Source: UBA6627 sp965248675
Lineage (GTDB): Bacteria; Chloroflexota; Dehalococcoidia; UBA2979
Direction of reading: 5' to 3'
Assembly: GCA_965248675.1 (NCBI GenBank)
Contig: CBDFJZ010000008.1
Coordinates: 620,001 to 684,000, forward strand
DNA length: 64,000 bases
Position 1 is the first letter of the stretch, and every line of letters starts with the position of its first letter. The notes under the pieces were generated by a model. The model was not told where the DNA came from. It saw nothing but the letters and a program-made list of their open reading frames with translations, and searched no databases. This document shows positions 1-9,307 of this stretch, in pieces. The position numbers and the translations under genes are program-made.

Positions 1-285
1 GATCACGTGGAAGTCGGCGGCCAGCGCGAGGCTGACGAGGTCCCAGCTGTGCGCGCTCTGGTTCGCCCCGTGGAGCAGGAGGACGCCTGGAGACTTCGCT
101 TCTCCCCACTCGAGCAGATGCAGCCGAATCCCGTTCGCCACCACGTTCCGCGACCCGTACCGCGGGTGCGTGTCGACCGAGTCGATCAGCCCGAGGTCGT
201 CGGCGCTCTCGAGCAAACTTCGAAACTCGTCGGACTTCGTCATGTCGATCGGGTCGGTGTCCGGCGCGAACCGGTTGAGGTACAT
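1..285 (-). CDS. Alpha/beta hydrolase, N-terminal part (runs off the left edge)
   Basis: The minus strand reads open from an ATG at 285 to the window edge, giving 95 codons. The middle of the fragment reads RLHLLEWGEAKSPGVLLLHG followed by ANQSAHSWD, the strand 3 and oxyanion-hole HG region typical of alpha/beta hydrolases. The nucleophile elbow and catalytic His lie outside the window, so substrate and subfamily cannot be told. It is transcribed divergently from the frdABCD operon, with about 260 bases between them in which no other gene is evident. Confidence 0.75.
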   Translation of the reverse strand, partial: MYLNRFAPDTDPIDMTKSDEFRSLLESADDLGLIDSVDTHPRYGSRNVVANGIRLHLLEWGEAKSPGVLLLHGANQSAHSWDLVSLALAADFHVI

Positions 286-543
286 CGTCGCTCCCCGGGG
301 TACTCGAGACAGTCGTCGAACGCGCGAGCCATGTGTATCACGAACCCGTCGTCACTTCCGCGCGCGGCATGACGGCTCAGATCTTGGCAACCTCGATCAA
401 CTGTGTTATGTCTCAGTGGCAGTTGGCCCGAGCTTGCTCCGATCGACCGCGCCGGCTCTCGCTTCGGACGCCAGCTGCTGGACTCGGCCCCTAACCAGTG
501 CTTCGAGAAGCGGGTGGGCGTGGCCGCCGGCCGGGAGTGACGC

Positions 544-2313
544 GTGGCAGACGTACTCGAGCACGACATCGTGATCGTCGGCGGCGGCGGCGCCGGGCTG
601 CGCGCGGCGATCGCCGCGGCGGAGGCGAACCCCGACATCGACATCGCCATGGTCTCGAAGGTCTATCCAATGCGGAGCCACACGGTCTCCGCCGAGGGCG
701 GCGCCGCCGCCGTGATCAAGCCCGACGACTCGCTCGAGGACCACTTCCGCGACACCATCTCCGGCTCCGACTGGCTCGCCGACCAGGACGTGGTCGAGGC
801 GTTCGTGAACGAAGCGCCGAACGAGATGATCCAGATGGAGCACTGGGGCTGTCCCTGGAGCCGGGAGCCGGACGGCAGCGTCGCCGTGCGGCCATTCGGC
901 GGCATGAGCATGGAGCGCACCTGGTTCGCCGCCGATAAGACCGGCTTCCACATGCTGCACACGCTCTTCCAGACCTCGTTGAAGTACACCTCGATCAAAC
1001 GCTACGACGAGTGGTTCGCCACGCGGTTGCTGGTCGAGAACGGCCGCTGCCAGGGGGTGGCTGCGATCGAGCTGCTCACCGGGCAGGTGCGGGCGATCCG
1101 CGCGCGGGCGGTGATCGTCTGCTCGGGCGGGGGCGGTCGCATCTTCCCGTTCACCACCAACGCCGCGATCAAGACCGGCGACGGCATGGGCATGGCCTAC
1201 ATCGCCGGCGTGCCGCTCAAGGACATGGAGTTCGTCCAGTACCACCCGACCGGCCTCCCCGGTACCGGAATCCTGATCACCGAGGCTGCCCGCGCCGAGG
1301 GCGGCATCCTGCTCAACACCAAGGGCGAGCGCTACCTCGAGGACTACGATCTCGGCGAGGCGTTCGACGTCGCCGACGCGCGCCATCCGCAGCTCCGCGC
1401 GATGGAACTCGGGCCCCGCGACCGGTTGTCGCAGGCATTCATGCAAGAGGAGCAGAAGGGCAACGTCTTCGAGGGAGACTACGGCAGCTACGTGCACCTC
1501 GACGTGCGGCACCTGGGCGAGAAGAAGATCGAGACGAAGATCCCGTTCGTGCGCGAACTGGCGAAGAACTACGGCGGCGTCGACCCCGTCCACGAACAGA
1601 TCCCGGTGCGCCCGGTCGTCCACTACATGATGGGTGGAATCGACACGGACATCGACACCGCCACCGCGCTGCCCGGCCTCTACGCGGCCGGCGAGTGCGC
1701 GTGCGTCTCGATCAACGGGGCGAACCGGCTTGGATCGAACTCGCTGACTGAGCTACTCGTCTTCGGATCGCGCGCGGGCCACAACGCCTCGATCTGGGCG
1801 CGCGAACACCCGGACATCGACTCGGACGGGGTGGAACAGCAGGCGGCGGCGGAACAACAGCGCATCTCACAGCAGTACATCAACAACACGGACGGCAAGG
1901 AACGCATCTCCATGCTGCGCGCCGAGATGCAACAGGCGATGGAGAGCGGCTGCGGCATCTACCGCGACGAAGCCTCGATCCGAGCGACGACCGAAACGCT
2001 CGCCGAGATCAAGGCTCGCTTCCAATCTGGCGTCCACCTCGACGACCGCAGTCTCAGCTTCAACACGGAGCTCACGTCCGCGCTCGAGCTCGAATTCATG
2101 ATCGAGATCGCCGAGGCCGTCGCCCACTCCGCGCTCGAGCGCCGGGAATCGCGCGGCTCGCATCAGCGCACCGACCACACCTCGCGTGACGACGAGCGCT
2201 ATCTGAAACACTCGGTCGCTGTCCGCGGAGAGGACGCGCCGCGGATAGACTACAGCGACGTCGCGATCACGAAGTGGCCGCCTGAGGTGCGCGTGTACGG
2301 GCGCGACCACTAG
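544..2313 (+). CDS. frdA: Fumarate reductase / succinate dehydrogenase flavoprotein subunit
   Basis: This 589-residue protein is the catalytic flavoprotein of respiratory complex II, interconverting fumarate and succinate on the cytoplasmic face. Visible motifs are the FAD dinucleotide fold IVGGGGAGLRAAIAAAE near residues 11-27, RSHTVSAEGG with His46 as the likely covalent FAD site, the QYHPTGLPGTG active-site segment, and NGANRLGSNSLTELLVFG near the C-terminal part of the FAD domain. The start is GTG at 544, with a weak GGGAG upstream. The Fe-S and two membrane-anchor genes follow directly. The anchors are of the FrdC/FrdD kind, so frdA is preferred over sdhA; the physiological direction cannot be read from sequence. 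Confidence 0.95.
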   Translation: MADVLEHDIVIVGGGGAGLRAAIAAAEANPDIDIAMVSKVYPMRSHTVSAEGGAAAVIKPDDSLEDHFRDTISGSDWLADQDVVEAFVNEAPNEMIQMEHWGCPWSREPDGSVAVRPFGGMSMERTWFAADKTGFHMLHTLFQTSLKYTSIKRYDEWFATRLLVENGRCQGVAAIELLTGQVRAIRARAVIVCSGGGGRIFPFTTNAAIKTGDGMGMAYIAGVPLKDMEFVQYHPTGLPGTGILITEAARAEGGILLNTKGERYLEDYDLGEAFDVADARHPQLRAMELGPRDRLSQAFMQEEQKGNVFEGDYGSYVHLDVRHLGEKKIETKIPFVRELAKNYGGVDPVHEQIPVRPVVHYMMGGIDTDIDTATALPGLYAAGECACVSINGANRLGSNSLTELLVFGSRAGHNASIWAREHPDIDSDGVEQQAAAEQQRISQQYINNTDGKERISMLRAEMQQAMESGCGIYRDEASIRATTETLAEIKARFQSGVHLDDRSLSFNTELTSALELEFMIEIAEAVAHSALERRESRGSHQRTDHTSRDDERYLKHSVAVRGEDAPRIDYSDVAITKWPPEVRVYGRDH

Positions 2314-2340
2314 CGCTCGAGGCAGGACCGGAGGGGTTCA

Positions 2341-3105
2341 TTGACTACCGCGGCGACGGCGCAGGAGACCATCACGCTGGAGATCGCACGCTACCACCCG
2401 GAGCGCGACGATCGTCCCACCTACGACCGTTTCGAGGTGCCCTACCGCCCTGAGTGGGTTCTGCTCGACGCGCTCAACCACATCAAGGACGAGGACGACG
2501 GTTCGCTCACCTATCGCTGGTCGTGCCGCATGGGCGTCTGCGGGTCATGCGGAATGATGGTGGACGGCGTCCCGAAGCTCACCTGCGCCGCGTTCCTGCG
2601 TGACTACCTTCCCGGACCGATCCGTGTCGAGCCGCTGGCCGGCTTCCCGGTGGAGCGCGATCTCGTCGTCAACCTCGACGACTTCATGGACAAGCTCGGC
2701 GCGATCAAGCCGTGGATCATTCGCGAGGAAGAGCAGCCGCTCTCGGATGGCGAGTACCGGCAGTCGCCCGGCCAGCTCGCGGACTTCAAGCAGTTCAGCA
2801 TGTGCATCAACTGCATGCTCTGCTACTCGGCGTGCCCGGTGTACCAGCACAACCAGGAGTTCGTAGGCCCGGCCGCGCTCGCGCTCGCTCAGCGCTACAA
2901 CCACGACTCGCGCGACGAGGGCAACGACGAACGCTACCCGTTGGTCTGGTCCGACGACGGCATCTGGGACTGCACCTTCGTCGGCGAGTGCAGCTCCGTC
3001 TGCCCGAAGCACGTCGACCCGGCCGGGGCGATCCAGTCCGCGAAGCTCGAGAGCACCGTCAGCTGGTTCACGTCGTTCCTGCCGTTCGGCGGCAAGCGCG
3101 ACTAG
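2341..3105 (+). CDS. frdB: Fumarate reductase / succinate dehydrogenase iron-sulfur subunit
   Basis: This 254-residue Fe-S subunit carries electrons between the flavoprotein and the quinone-binding anchors. The N-terminal plant-type [2Fe-2S] domain has C62, C67, C70 and C82 (SCRMGVCGSCGMMVDG). The C-terminal ferredoxin domain has C155, C158, C161 and C165 (CINCMLCYSACPVY) and C211, C217 and C221 (CTFVGECSSVCP) for the [4Fe-4S] and [3Fe-4S] clusters. The start is TTG at 2341, placed by a GGAGG a few bases upstream. It lies 27 bases after frdA. Confidence 0.95.
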   Translation: MTTAATAQETITLEIARYHPERDDRPTYDRFEVPYRPEWVLLDALNHIKDEDDGSLTYRWSCRMGVCGSCGMMVDGVPKLTCAAFLRDYLPGPIRVEPLAGFPVERDLVVNLDDFMDKLGAIKPWIIREEEQPLSDGEYRQSPGQLADFKQFSMCINCMLCYSACPVYQHNQEFVGPAALALAQRYNHDSRDEGNDERYPLVWSDDGIWDCTFVGECSSVCPKHVDPAGAIQSAKLESTVSWFTSFLPFGGKRD

Positions 3106-3116
3106 GACCAGCCGCG

Positions 3117-3500
3117 ATGGCGAAGCCATACCCGAGCCACCACTCGAACACCTGGTTCCTCGCGAGCTGGCCGTACCGGCTGTTCATGTTGCGCGAGCTG
3201 TCCGCCGTGTTCCTGGCGGTCTACGTGGTGCTGATGCTGATCCTCGTCAGCAGGGTGCACGATGGCGAGGCCGCGTACGAGGAGTACCGCGACTTCCTTC
3301 AGTCGCCGCTGGTGATCGTGTTCCACCTCGTCGCGCTGGCATTCGCGCTGCTCCACACCGTCACCTGGTTCCAGGCCGTGCCGAAGGCGATACGGATCCG
3401 GCGCGGCGAGGAGTTCGTGCCGCCCCAGGCGTTGGTCGGCGCGCACATGGTGGCCTGGCTTGGCGTCTCGCTGATCGTTCTGATCATCTTCCTGGCGTAA
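3117..3500 (+). CDS. frdC: Fumarate reductase membrane anchor subunit C
   Basis: This 127-residue protein resembles FrdC: an N-terminal hydrophilic stretch ending in YRLFMLRELSAVF, then three hydrophobic segments, with LLHTVTWFQAVPKA after the second. The HTxTWF pattern is characteristic of FrdC and lies near the quinone site. The ATG at 3117 is 11 bases after frdB and the protein begins MAKPYPSHHSNTW. The longer open frame upstream is a shadow of frdB. Confidence 0.88.
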   Translation: MAKPYPSHHSNTWFLASWPYRLFMLRELSAVFLAVYVVLMLILVSRVHDGEAAYEEYRDFLQSPLVIVFHLVALAFALLHTVTWFQAVPKAIRIRRGEEFVPPQALVGAHMVAWLGVSLIVLIIFLA

Positions 3501-3513
3501 GGCGGGATCGCAC

Positions 3514-3846
3514 ATGCGCGCATCGAACGAGCCGCTCCTCTGGTCACTGTTCTCAGCCGGTGGCATGGTCGCGGCCTTGATGATGCCGGTGCTGATCATC
3601 GTGACCGGGTTCTTGCTGTCGGCCGACGCGGTCGACTTCGATCACATCGAGAAGGTGCTCACGAACCCGCTCGGACGCCTCGTGGTGTTCGGCGTCGCCT
3701 TCCTGATGTTCGCGCACTGGGCGCACCGGTTCCGCCACACGCTGGTTGACGTCGGCTTGAGTCAGTTTGGCCTCTACATCGCCGTGGCCTGCTATGGGGC
3801 GGGGCTGATCGGAACGGTGTGGGCCGCGACGGTCGCCTTCTCGTAG
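3514..3846 (+). CDS. frdD: Fumarate reductase membrane anchor subunit D
   Basis: This 110-residue three-helix membrane protein starts MRASNEPLLWSLFSAGGMVA, matching the FrdD pattern (NEPxxWxLFxAGGM). It also has the HRFRHTLVDVG segment between helices 2 and 3. Together with FrdC it anchors the complex and binds quinone. It is the last gene of frdABCD, 13 bases after frdC. Two separate small anchors argue for the type-D (E. coli Frd-like) complex rather than a haem-b SdhCD type. Confidence 0.87.
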   Translation: MRASNEPLLWSLFSAGGMVAALMMPVLIIVTGFLLSADAVDFDHIEKVLTNPLGRLVVFGVAFLMFAHWAHRFRHTLVDVGLSQFGLYIAVACYGAGLIGTVWAATVAFS

Positions 3847-4070
3847 CGGCGCTCGAGGCACGAAGCGGCGGGATGCGACAGTCGACGGGTCGGCGTCACC
3901 GTCGATGGCCGAGCTGGCCGTGGAGGTGGATGGATGCCTCGGGCGGAAGTTCGGCCTCCCGCTGATCCAGATCGCTGGGCGCCCGAGCGGGTGACGCCGC
4001 GCCTGGCCGACCTGCCACCCTCCGTGACTCGAACTAGAACGTGCCGGGGGAAACGACTGTCCGGACGCGG

Positions 4071-4301
4071 TCACGAGCGTAGGTAGGTGAGTACGGCGTG
4101 AACGCGGCGGTGTTCCATCTCGCCGCTGGGCAGCTCCAGCTTCGCGAAGATGTGGCGGAGATGGCTATGGACGGTGCCACCGCTCACAACCAGTCGCGCT
4201 TCGATGCCTCGGTTCGTGAGACCCTCCGCAAGCAGCGCGAGCACCTCGCGCTCTCGCGGCGTGAGCACCTCGAGGCCGCACCCCGGCCGCCATCGATCCA
4301 C
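4071..4301 (-). pseudogene. LuxR/NarL-type DNA-binding domain without a receiver domain
   Basis: The 76 residues form only the C-terminal helix-turn-helix of a NarL-type response regulator: LTPREREVLALLAEGLTNRG and then the recognition-helix region GGTVHSHLRHIFAKLEL. It is similar to the C-terminus of the intact regulator at 8500-9153, including the Asp/Glu-rich tail before the last helix. The frame stays open upstream for a few residues (AAQLVDRWRPG) but no receiver domain can be read. It is probably the remnant of a truncated regulator; a free-standing single-domain regulator is less likely. Confidence 0.55.
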
Positions 4302-4620
4302 GAGCTGAGCGGCGACGGGGGGTCGCGCAGGGCGGGCGGGCGGGGGATGCGCCCGTCGTTACGGACCTCAAGCGGAGGTCGAACGAACCAGGCAACGAAC
4401 CACGGCGCGGGACTGCACCATGGTCGCGATCTGGCGTGGAGCGGCCGCGGGTCACAAGGCTGGTTCGGGGTGCGATGACAGTCATTCAGCTTCCTCCGTT
4501 ACCGCTCGAACGACGGGACCAGTCTTCGCTGGTGCTGCGCGAGGAGAGCGCCCCTGTCTTCGCTCTTGTTCAGGCCCGTGCCCTCGATGATCGCGTCGGT
4601 CATGTCGTATCCCTGTTCTC

Positions 4621-4661
4621 GCCCGCGGGGCCGGGCCGATGCGGCCGGCGGCCCCGCGGGC
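4621..4661 (-). terminator. GC-rich hairpin after the M23 peptidase gene
   Basis: A 13-base perfect inverted repeat (GCCCGCGGGGCCG at 4621-4633 and its complement at 4649-4661) encloses a loop that can itself pair (GGCCG/CGGCC). It lies nine bases beyond the M23 peptidase stop. There is no clear T-tract, so termination is inferred from position and stability. The rest of 4302-4669 shows no gene. Confidence 0.5.
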
Positions 4662-4669
4662 TGTCGACG

Positions 4670-6278
4670 TCACGAGGTGGTCGTGTCCTGTGCGGCGGGC
4701 CCGATGAACTGACCCTGTACCGGGGTATTGGCCGCGGCCGGCTCGCCGTTGACGCTGGAATCAATGAAGGGCAGTGGCAGACCAGTTGCGGTGCGGCTGA
4801 AGAAGTCCTGCTCGTCCTGGAGATGGATGTGGATGTGCGGCCCGAACGAGTTCCCTGAGTTCCCGGTGAGGCCCAGGACAGCTCCCGCGGTCACGTGTTC
4901 CCCTTCCCTGACCCGGACGCTGCCTTGCTGGAGGTGGGCGATGAACAGGAACTCAGCGGTTCCGGTCTGCAGAATCACGTGGTTCCCCGCCGGGTGAGGC
5001 TCGGGTTTGGTGACACCAGGCGTGTTGTCCTCGAGACCGTCGAGGACGGCCACGATCGTCCCATCGGCGGGCGCGAGGGCCGGCTGTCCCCAGGCCCAGT
5101 AATCCTCGTTCGCGGAGCCATCGCCACGATAGGCTGCCCCGTCTTTCCAGATGATGATGTCGTAACCGTGAAATTGGGAGGAAGCGACGACGTGGTGGTT
5201 CTGGATCTCCCTCGGACCACCCCTGGAGACCCACCAGAGGCCATCGAAGGGGGGTTCGGAATTCGGTCTCGCTCGTGAAGTCCGGATTCGGGGCCAGCGG
5301 AAGAGGGGCCTGCCATGACTGATCGAGGTTCAATATGGTGCCGTTACCGTCAAGGTAGACCGCGAGCACCAGGGTGGAGGGGCCCCAGGCATGTTCGCTG
5401 GTGTACACACCGAGGTCGGGCGAAAATGGAACTACGCTCTCCGCGAGGAGCGTTCCGACCCGCACCGCAGCTTCGTAGCGAACGTCTTCGACCACCGCCT
5501 GGAACAACCCCTGCACGGGAACGTCGATGGTGCCGGTCAGCTCTTCTCCTTCACCCTCGATGTCGACGGTGATGCCGAGCTGCGCTTCACCGATCGCGCC
5601 CACGCCCGCCCATTGACCGACGAGCGGTGCGGCTGGCTCGGCCGGAAGCGATCGCTCCAGGAAGAACGTACCGCGGGCCTGGCCGACGAACGCGAAGTCG
5701 CCGGAGATCGTGCCGTCGCTGAGCCGGCCGTCGAAAATCGCACGCGCTTCGCCGGCCTCGCTGGCAACCCGGAAGCCGAAGTGAACTCTGTCTCCGCGGA
5801 GCTCTTGCAGGAAGGCTTCGAGTTCGAGCCTGGGGAGCTCGGCTGCGAAGGCTTCGCTAAAGCGCGCGTACGGGGTCGCGGCATCACCGCTCAGCAGTGC
5901 ATCGACGGTCTCTCTTCCTGCCGCCCGCAGGGCGGCCTCGGCGGCCGCGTAAGCCGGGCCCAGCTCGCTGTAGTCGGTCGGAGCAGCGGGCGGCGGCGTC
6001 CCCTGGCCAGACGCGGAAGCGGGCGGAGGCTCGCTAGTCGCAGCCGGCAGCGCGGTCGCCGAAGGCGTGGGTTCGGCGATCGGAGCGGTCGGAGTCGGCG
6101 CCGGTGCTGTCGCAGAGGCCGCCGGAAGCTCGGGCAGTAACGCCTCCGGATTGTCGTCGGACGCGTCATCGGAGCTGACGACGACCAGCACGATTACGGC
6201 CCAGAAGAAAAAAGCGGAGGAAGTCACCACCGCGAGGACAAGCGCGGCGAGCCGCCGAACGGTGAATCTGCTGGTCAT
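4670..6278 (-). pseudogene. Secreted M23-type metallopeptidase, frameshifted
   Basis: The ATG at 6278 is preceded by AGGAGG seven bases upstream. The N-terminus has a membrane anchor or signal (LAALVLAVV...AFFFWAVIVLVVV), a long Pro/Thr/Ala linker, and a beta-rich middle domain. After TSETEFRTP at about 5249 the frame is lost in a run of six C; one base fewer continues as FDGLWWVSRGG, IQNHHVVASSQFHGYD, ADGTIVAVLDG, and finally GNSGNSFGPHIHIHL. These give the His, Asp and HxH zinc ligands of peptidase family M23. The product would be an extracytoplasmic enzyme, possibly cell-wall directed. Either the gene is broken or the homopolymer was misread. The upstream longer frame to 6425 is not used. 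Confidence 0.75.
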
Positions 6279-6397
6279 CGTTGCCTCCTGTTGGATTCGA
6301 TGACACGACCGTAGCCACGCCGATCGCGGCCGCCATCGGGGTGCGCGCGGCACTTCGATCAGTGGCGGTCCGGGCTCGCTGGTCCGTGCGTGCGCGG

Positions 6398-8509
6398 ATG
6401 AGGCTCTACGCCCTGCGTGCGACAATCCGCCGATGCAGCAGCTGCGGTTGCCCCTGGCGGGCGGTCGGCGTTGTGCTCGGGATCACGGCGGTCTCCAGCG
6501 TGCTCTGGCTCGCCGGGGCGGAACACGGGCTACCGGTTTCCGAGCTCGTCCGGGTCGAGTCCCTCGAGGACGGCGACGGCAGCGCGCTCGACGACCACAT
6601 GCGCTGGTCGTTTCAGCTCTTAAGCGATAGGCGGACGGTCACCGACGCGGACCTGAGCGAGCGGCTTGCGCCGTCGCTCAGCCCGGAAGCCACGGCCGCG
6701 AGCTTCAACGACTTCCTGGATCTCGTCCACGAGACCTTTGGCGCTGTCACGTTCGTGCGATTCAGCGAGCGAGACAGCGGCTTCGCCGGCGGGCTCGGGG
6801 TCGGCGAGGACGGCCTCCCTCTGGTGGCGCGGATCCGCGTCGACGATGACGGACTGATCGAGAGCTGGACACTGGACGAGGAGCCGTTCCCGCCCCGCCT
6901 GCCGGGTCTTCAAGGAGCCCTGGTGCTCGCGAGCGGCTGGCTGTTCATCGTGGCGGGCGGCGCCGCTCATCGACCTGGCAGCGACCGGCAAGCGTGGGTG
7001 CTGGTCCTCGCGGGCGTGCTGACGTTTTCGTCGGTGCTGATTCTCAGCTCATCGAGCCTCGGCTACACCGTCGGACGCCTCGCCCCCGCGCTCGCGTTCG
7101 TCCTCGCCGTCTGGCTGTTGGTCGAGCCGCTCTCCGATGGGCGGCGGGGCGGGGCGCTCTTCGCGGCAGCCCTGGCCGCGGGCGTTGGCGGAATCGCCCC
7201 GCTCGCCCGCGACGCTACATTGATCGGTCACCCGGGCGTGATCGGCGGATTCGTCGACAGCGCCAGCGTCTACCGAGGCCTGCTCTTTGGTTCGTCTCTG
7301 CTCACGGGCGTTGCACTCACAATGGTCGTGCTGGTAGCGGTTCACCAGCTCCACACGGAGAGCCGCTGGCGGCATCCGCCGCAGTGGGCCACGCTCGTCA
7401 TCGCCGCGTCGTGGGGGCTCATCGCGTTCGGCTCCTCGCTCGACTACGGCATCGGCGACGGGAACGGGGGAGGCGGCGCGCTGCAGACGGCGACGCTGGC
7501 CGTCGTCGCCGGAGTCCCGCTCGTCATCGCGTTCCGGCAGACTACCTCGAGGTGGGACCGTCCGGAATTGGCCGGTCTCATCGTCGAGATCGAGTCGGGC
7601 GTCGGGCTCCAGCCAGCCATCGCGCGGGCGCTGGAGGACCCGTTCGTTCAGGTGCTCACGTCGCCGGACGGCGAGCGCCTACTGAGCGACACGGGCGGCG
7701 GCGTCACCGCCCGCGATATCTCAGCGAGTCGTGTCATCACGCAGATCCGATCCGGCGGCAGGTTGGTGGGCGGCCTGGTGCACGATGCGGCGCTAGGTCA
7801 ACAACCTGACCGCTTGCGCGCGGTGGTTGCCGCGGTGGGCCCCGCGCTCGAGGTCGGGCGGCTCAGCGAGGAGCTGGCGGCTCAACTGCGAGACGTGCAA
7901 GACTCGCGGAGAAGGATCATCGGCGCCAGCGACGCGGCCCGCCGCCGTGTCGAGCGCGACCTCCACGACGGCGCCCAGCAGCGCCTCGTTGCGCTCGGGC
8001 TCGACCTCCAGCGGGCGAGACGATTCGCCGAGGCAGCGGGCCAGCCTGATCTCGCGACCCTGCTCGAGTCCGCGACTGCCGATATCCGCGGCACGCTCGA
8101 CGACATTCGGTCGGTGTCGCGCGGCTCGCACCCGGCGCTCCTCGTCGAACGTGGTCTCGGCGCCGCCGTCGATGCGCTCGCCGAGCGCTCGCCGGTGCCG
8201 GTCCACGCCAGGATCGTTCCAGCGCGACTGCCCGCCGCCGTCGAAATCGTCACCTACTACGTCGTGGCCGAGGGCCTCGCCAACGTAGCGAAGCACGCCG
8301 CCGGGGCGACCCGAGCCTCGGTCTCCGTCACGCGACGCAACGGGGCGACGCACATCGAGATCAGCGACGACAGCTGCGGCGGAGCAGCGATCCTCCGCGG
8401 ATCGGGACTGGAGGGGCTGGACGATCGGGTGGCCGCAGCGGGGGGCACCTTCGCCGTGCGGAGCGGGCCGGCGGGCACGACGCTGGTGGCGGTGATCCCG
8501 TGCGAGTGA
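6398..8509 (+). CDS. Membrane sensor histidine kinase, NarL/DesK type
   Basis: About 700 residues. There is one hydrophobic segment near the N-terminus (VGVVLGITAVSSVLWLAG), an extracytoplasmic domain of roughly 120 residues, then a block of six or more membrane helices. A cytoplasmic part follows, with HisKA_3 (RRRVERDLHDGAQQRLVAL, phospho-accepting His) and an HATPase with EGLANVAKHA and SGLEGLDDR. It should phosphorylate the regulator that overlaps its 3' end. The start is uncertain: the open frame extends to 6281, but that would overlap the divergent peptidase start. The ATG at 6398 (MRLYALRAT) is chosen; starts near 6470 are possible. Confidence 0.85.
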   Translation: MRLYALRATIRRCSSCGCPWRAVGVVLGITAVSSVLWLAGAEHGLPVSELVRVESLEDGDGSALDDHMRWSFQLLSDRRTVTDADLSERLAPSLSPEATAASFNDFLDLVHETFGAVTFVRFSERDSGFAGGLGVGEDGLPLVARIRVDDDGLIESWTLDEEPFPPRLPGLQGALVLASGWLFIVAGGAAHRPGSDRQAWVLVLAGVLTFSSVLILSSSSLGYTVGRLAPALAFVLAVWLLVEPLSDGRRGGALFAAALAAGVGGIAPLARDATLIGHPGVIGGFVDSASVYRGLLFGSSLLTGVALTMVVLVAVHQLHTESRWRHPPQWATLVIAASWGLIAFGSSLDYGIGDGNGGGGALQTATLAVVAGVPLVIAFRQTTSRWDRPELAGLIVEIESGVGLQPAIARALEDPFVQVLTSPDGERLLSDTGGGVTARDISASRVITQIRSGGRLVGGLVHDAALGQQPDRLRAVVAAVGPALEVGRLSEELAAQLRDVQDSRRRIIGASDAARRRVERDLHDGAQQRLVALGLDLQRARRFAEAAGQPDLATLLESATADIRGTLDDIRSVSRGSHPALLVERGLGAAVDALAERSPVPVHARIVPARLPAAVEIVTYYVVAEGLANVAKHAAGATRASVSVTRRNGATHIEISDDSCGGAAILRGSGLEGLDDRVAAAGGTFAVRSGPAGTTLVAVIPCE

Positions 8510-9153
8510 TCCTTGTCGACGACTCCGCCCTGATCCGCGATGGTCTGGCCAGCCTGCTCGCCGGGGACGGCATCGAAGTCGTTGCGACGTTCTCTGACGC
8601 TGACGGCGTGCTCACCTGCGTCGAGCGACACCGGCCCGACGTGTTGGTCGTGGACGTTCGCATGCCCCCCGCGTTCGAGACGGAAGGGCTCGAGCTGGCG
8701 CTCGCGGTCCGCCGGCTCGTTCCAGGCACCGGCATCCTGGTGCTCTCCCAACACATCGAGACGCGATACGCGATCGAGTTGCTCGAGGGGGGCGCGGCCG
8801 GCGTCGGCTACCTGCTGAAGGATCGGGTGACGGAGCTCGACGGCTTCCTGGACGCCTTACGCCGCGTCGCGTCGGGTGGTAGCGCCCTCGATCCCCACGT
8901 GGTCAGCCGGCTGATCCAGCGACCTCGCGAGCCTGGAGCGCTCGACCGGCTCACCGAGCGCGAACGAGAGGTGCTCGCGCTCATGGCGGAGGGGCATTCG
9001 AACGTCGCCATTGCCGACCGGTTGGTGGTCAATCAGCGCACCGCGGAGACACACGTCAGCAACATACTCGGCAAGCTCGATCTGCCTCTCGACGCCGCTG
9101 TCGACCGCCGGGTGAGCGCCGTTGTGATGTGGCTGCAGGGCCAACCGAGCTGA
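8500..9153 (+). CDS. NarL/LuxR-family response regulator
   Basis: 217 residues: a receiver domain with acidic residues VDDS, phospho-acceptor Asp in VLVVDVRMP and Lys in YLLKDR, then a LuxR HTH (LTEREREVLALMAEG ... QRTAETHVSNILGKL). The GTG start lies inside the end of the kinase gene, overlapping by 10 bases, so the two are translationally coupled and form one two-component system. Targets are unknown; the divergent M23 peptidase gene is the obvious nearby candidate. Between 9154 and 9307 nothing is seen. Confidence 0.93.
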   Translation: MRVILVDDSALIRDGLASLLAGDGIEVVATFSDADGVLTCVERHRPDVLVVDVRMPPAFETEGLELALAVRRLVPGTGILVLSQHIETRYAIELLEGGAAGVGYLLKDRVTELDGFLDALRRVASGGSALDPHVVSRLIQRPREPGALDRLTEREREVLALMAEGHSNVAIADRLVVNQRTAETHVSNILGKLDLPLDAAVDRRVSAVVMWLQGQPS

Positions 9154-9307
9154 TCGGACCGTCCTCGAATGGGCGGCGCTGAGTTCGAGAGCCGAACGTA
9201 CTAGAGGCAGCCGCGGGGGCGCACGCCAGGGCTCGAGGGCGATGACGTCCCGACTCACCCGCCTCGCTCAACGAGCCTGGGCGACAGCGCTGCCCCGGTG
9301 GCGGCGG

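Noticed and set aside
406..1623. 405-residue minus-strand open frame opposite frdA
   Set aside because: Composition (His/Val/Arg/Asp-rich) is that of an antisense shadow; frdA on the other strand has full motif support.
544..3846. Classical haem-containing succinate dehydrogenase (sdhCDAB)
   Set aside because: The two small anchors follow the catalytic genes and match FrdC and FrdD patterns, so the frdABCD assignment is preferred.
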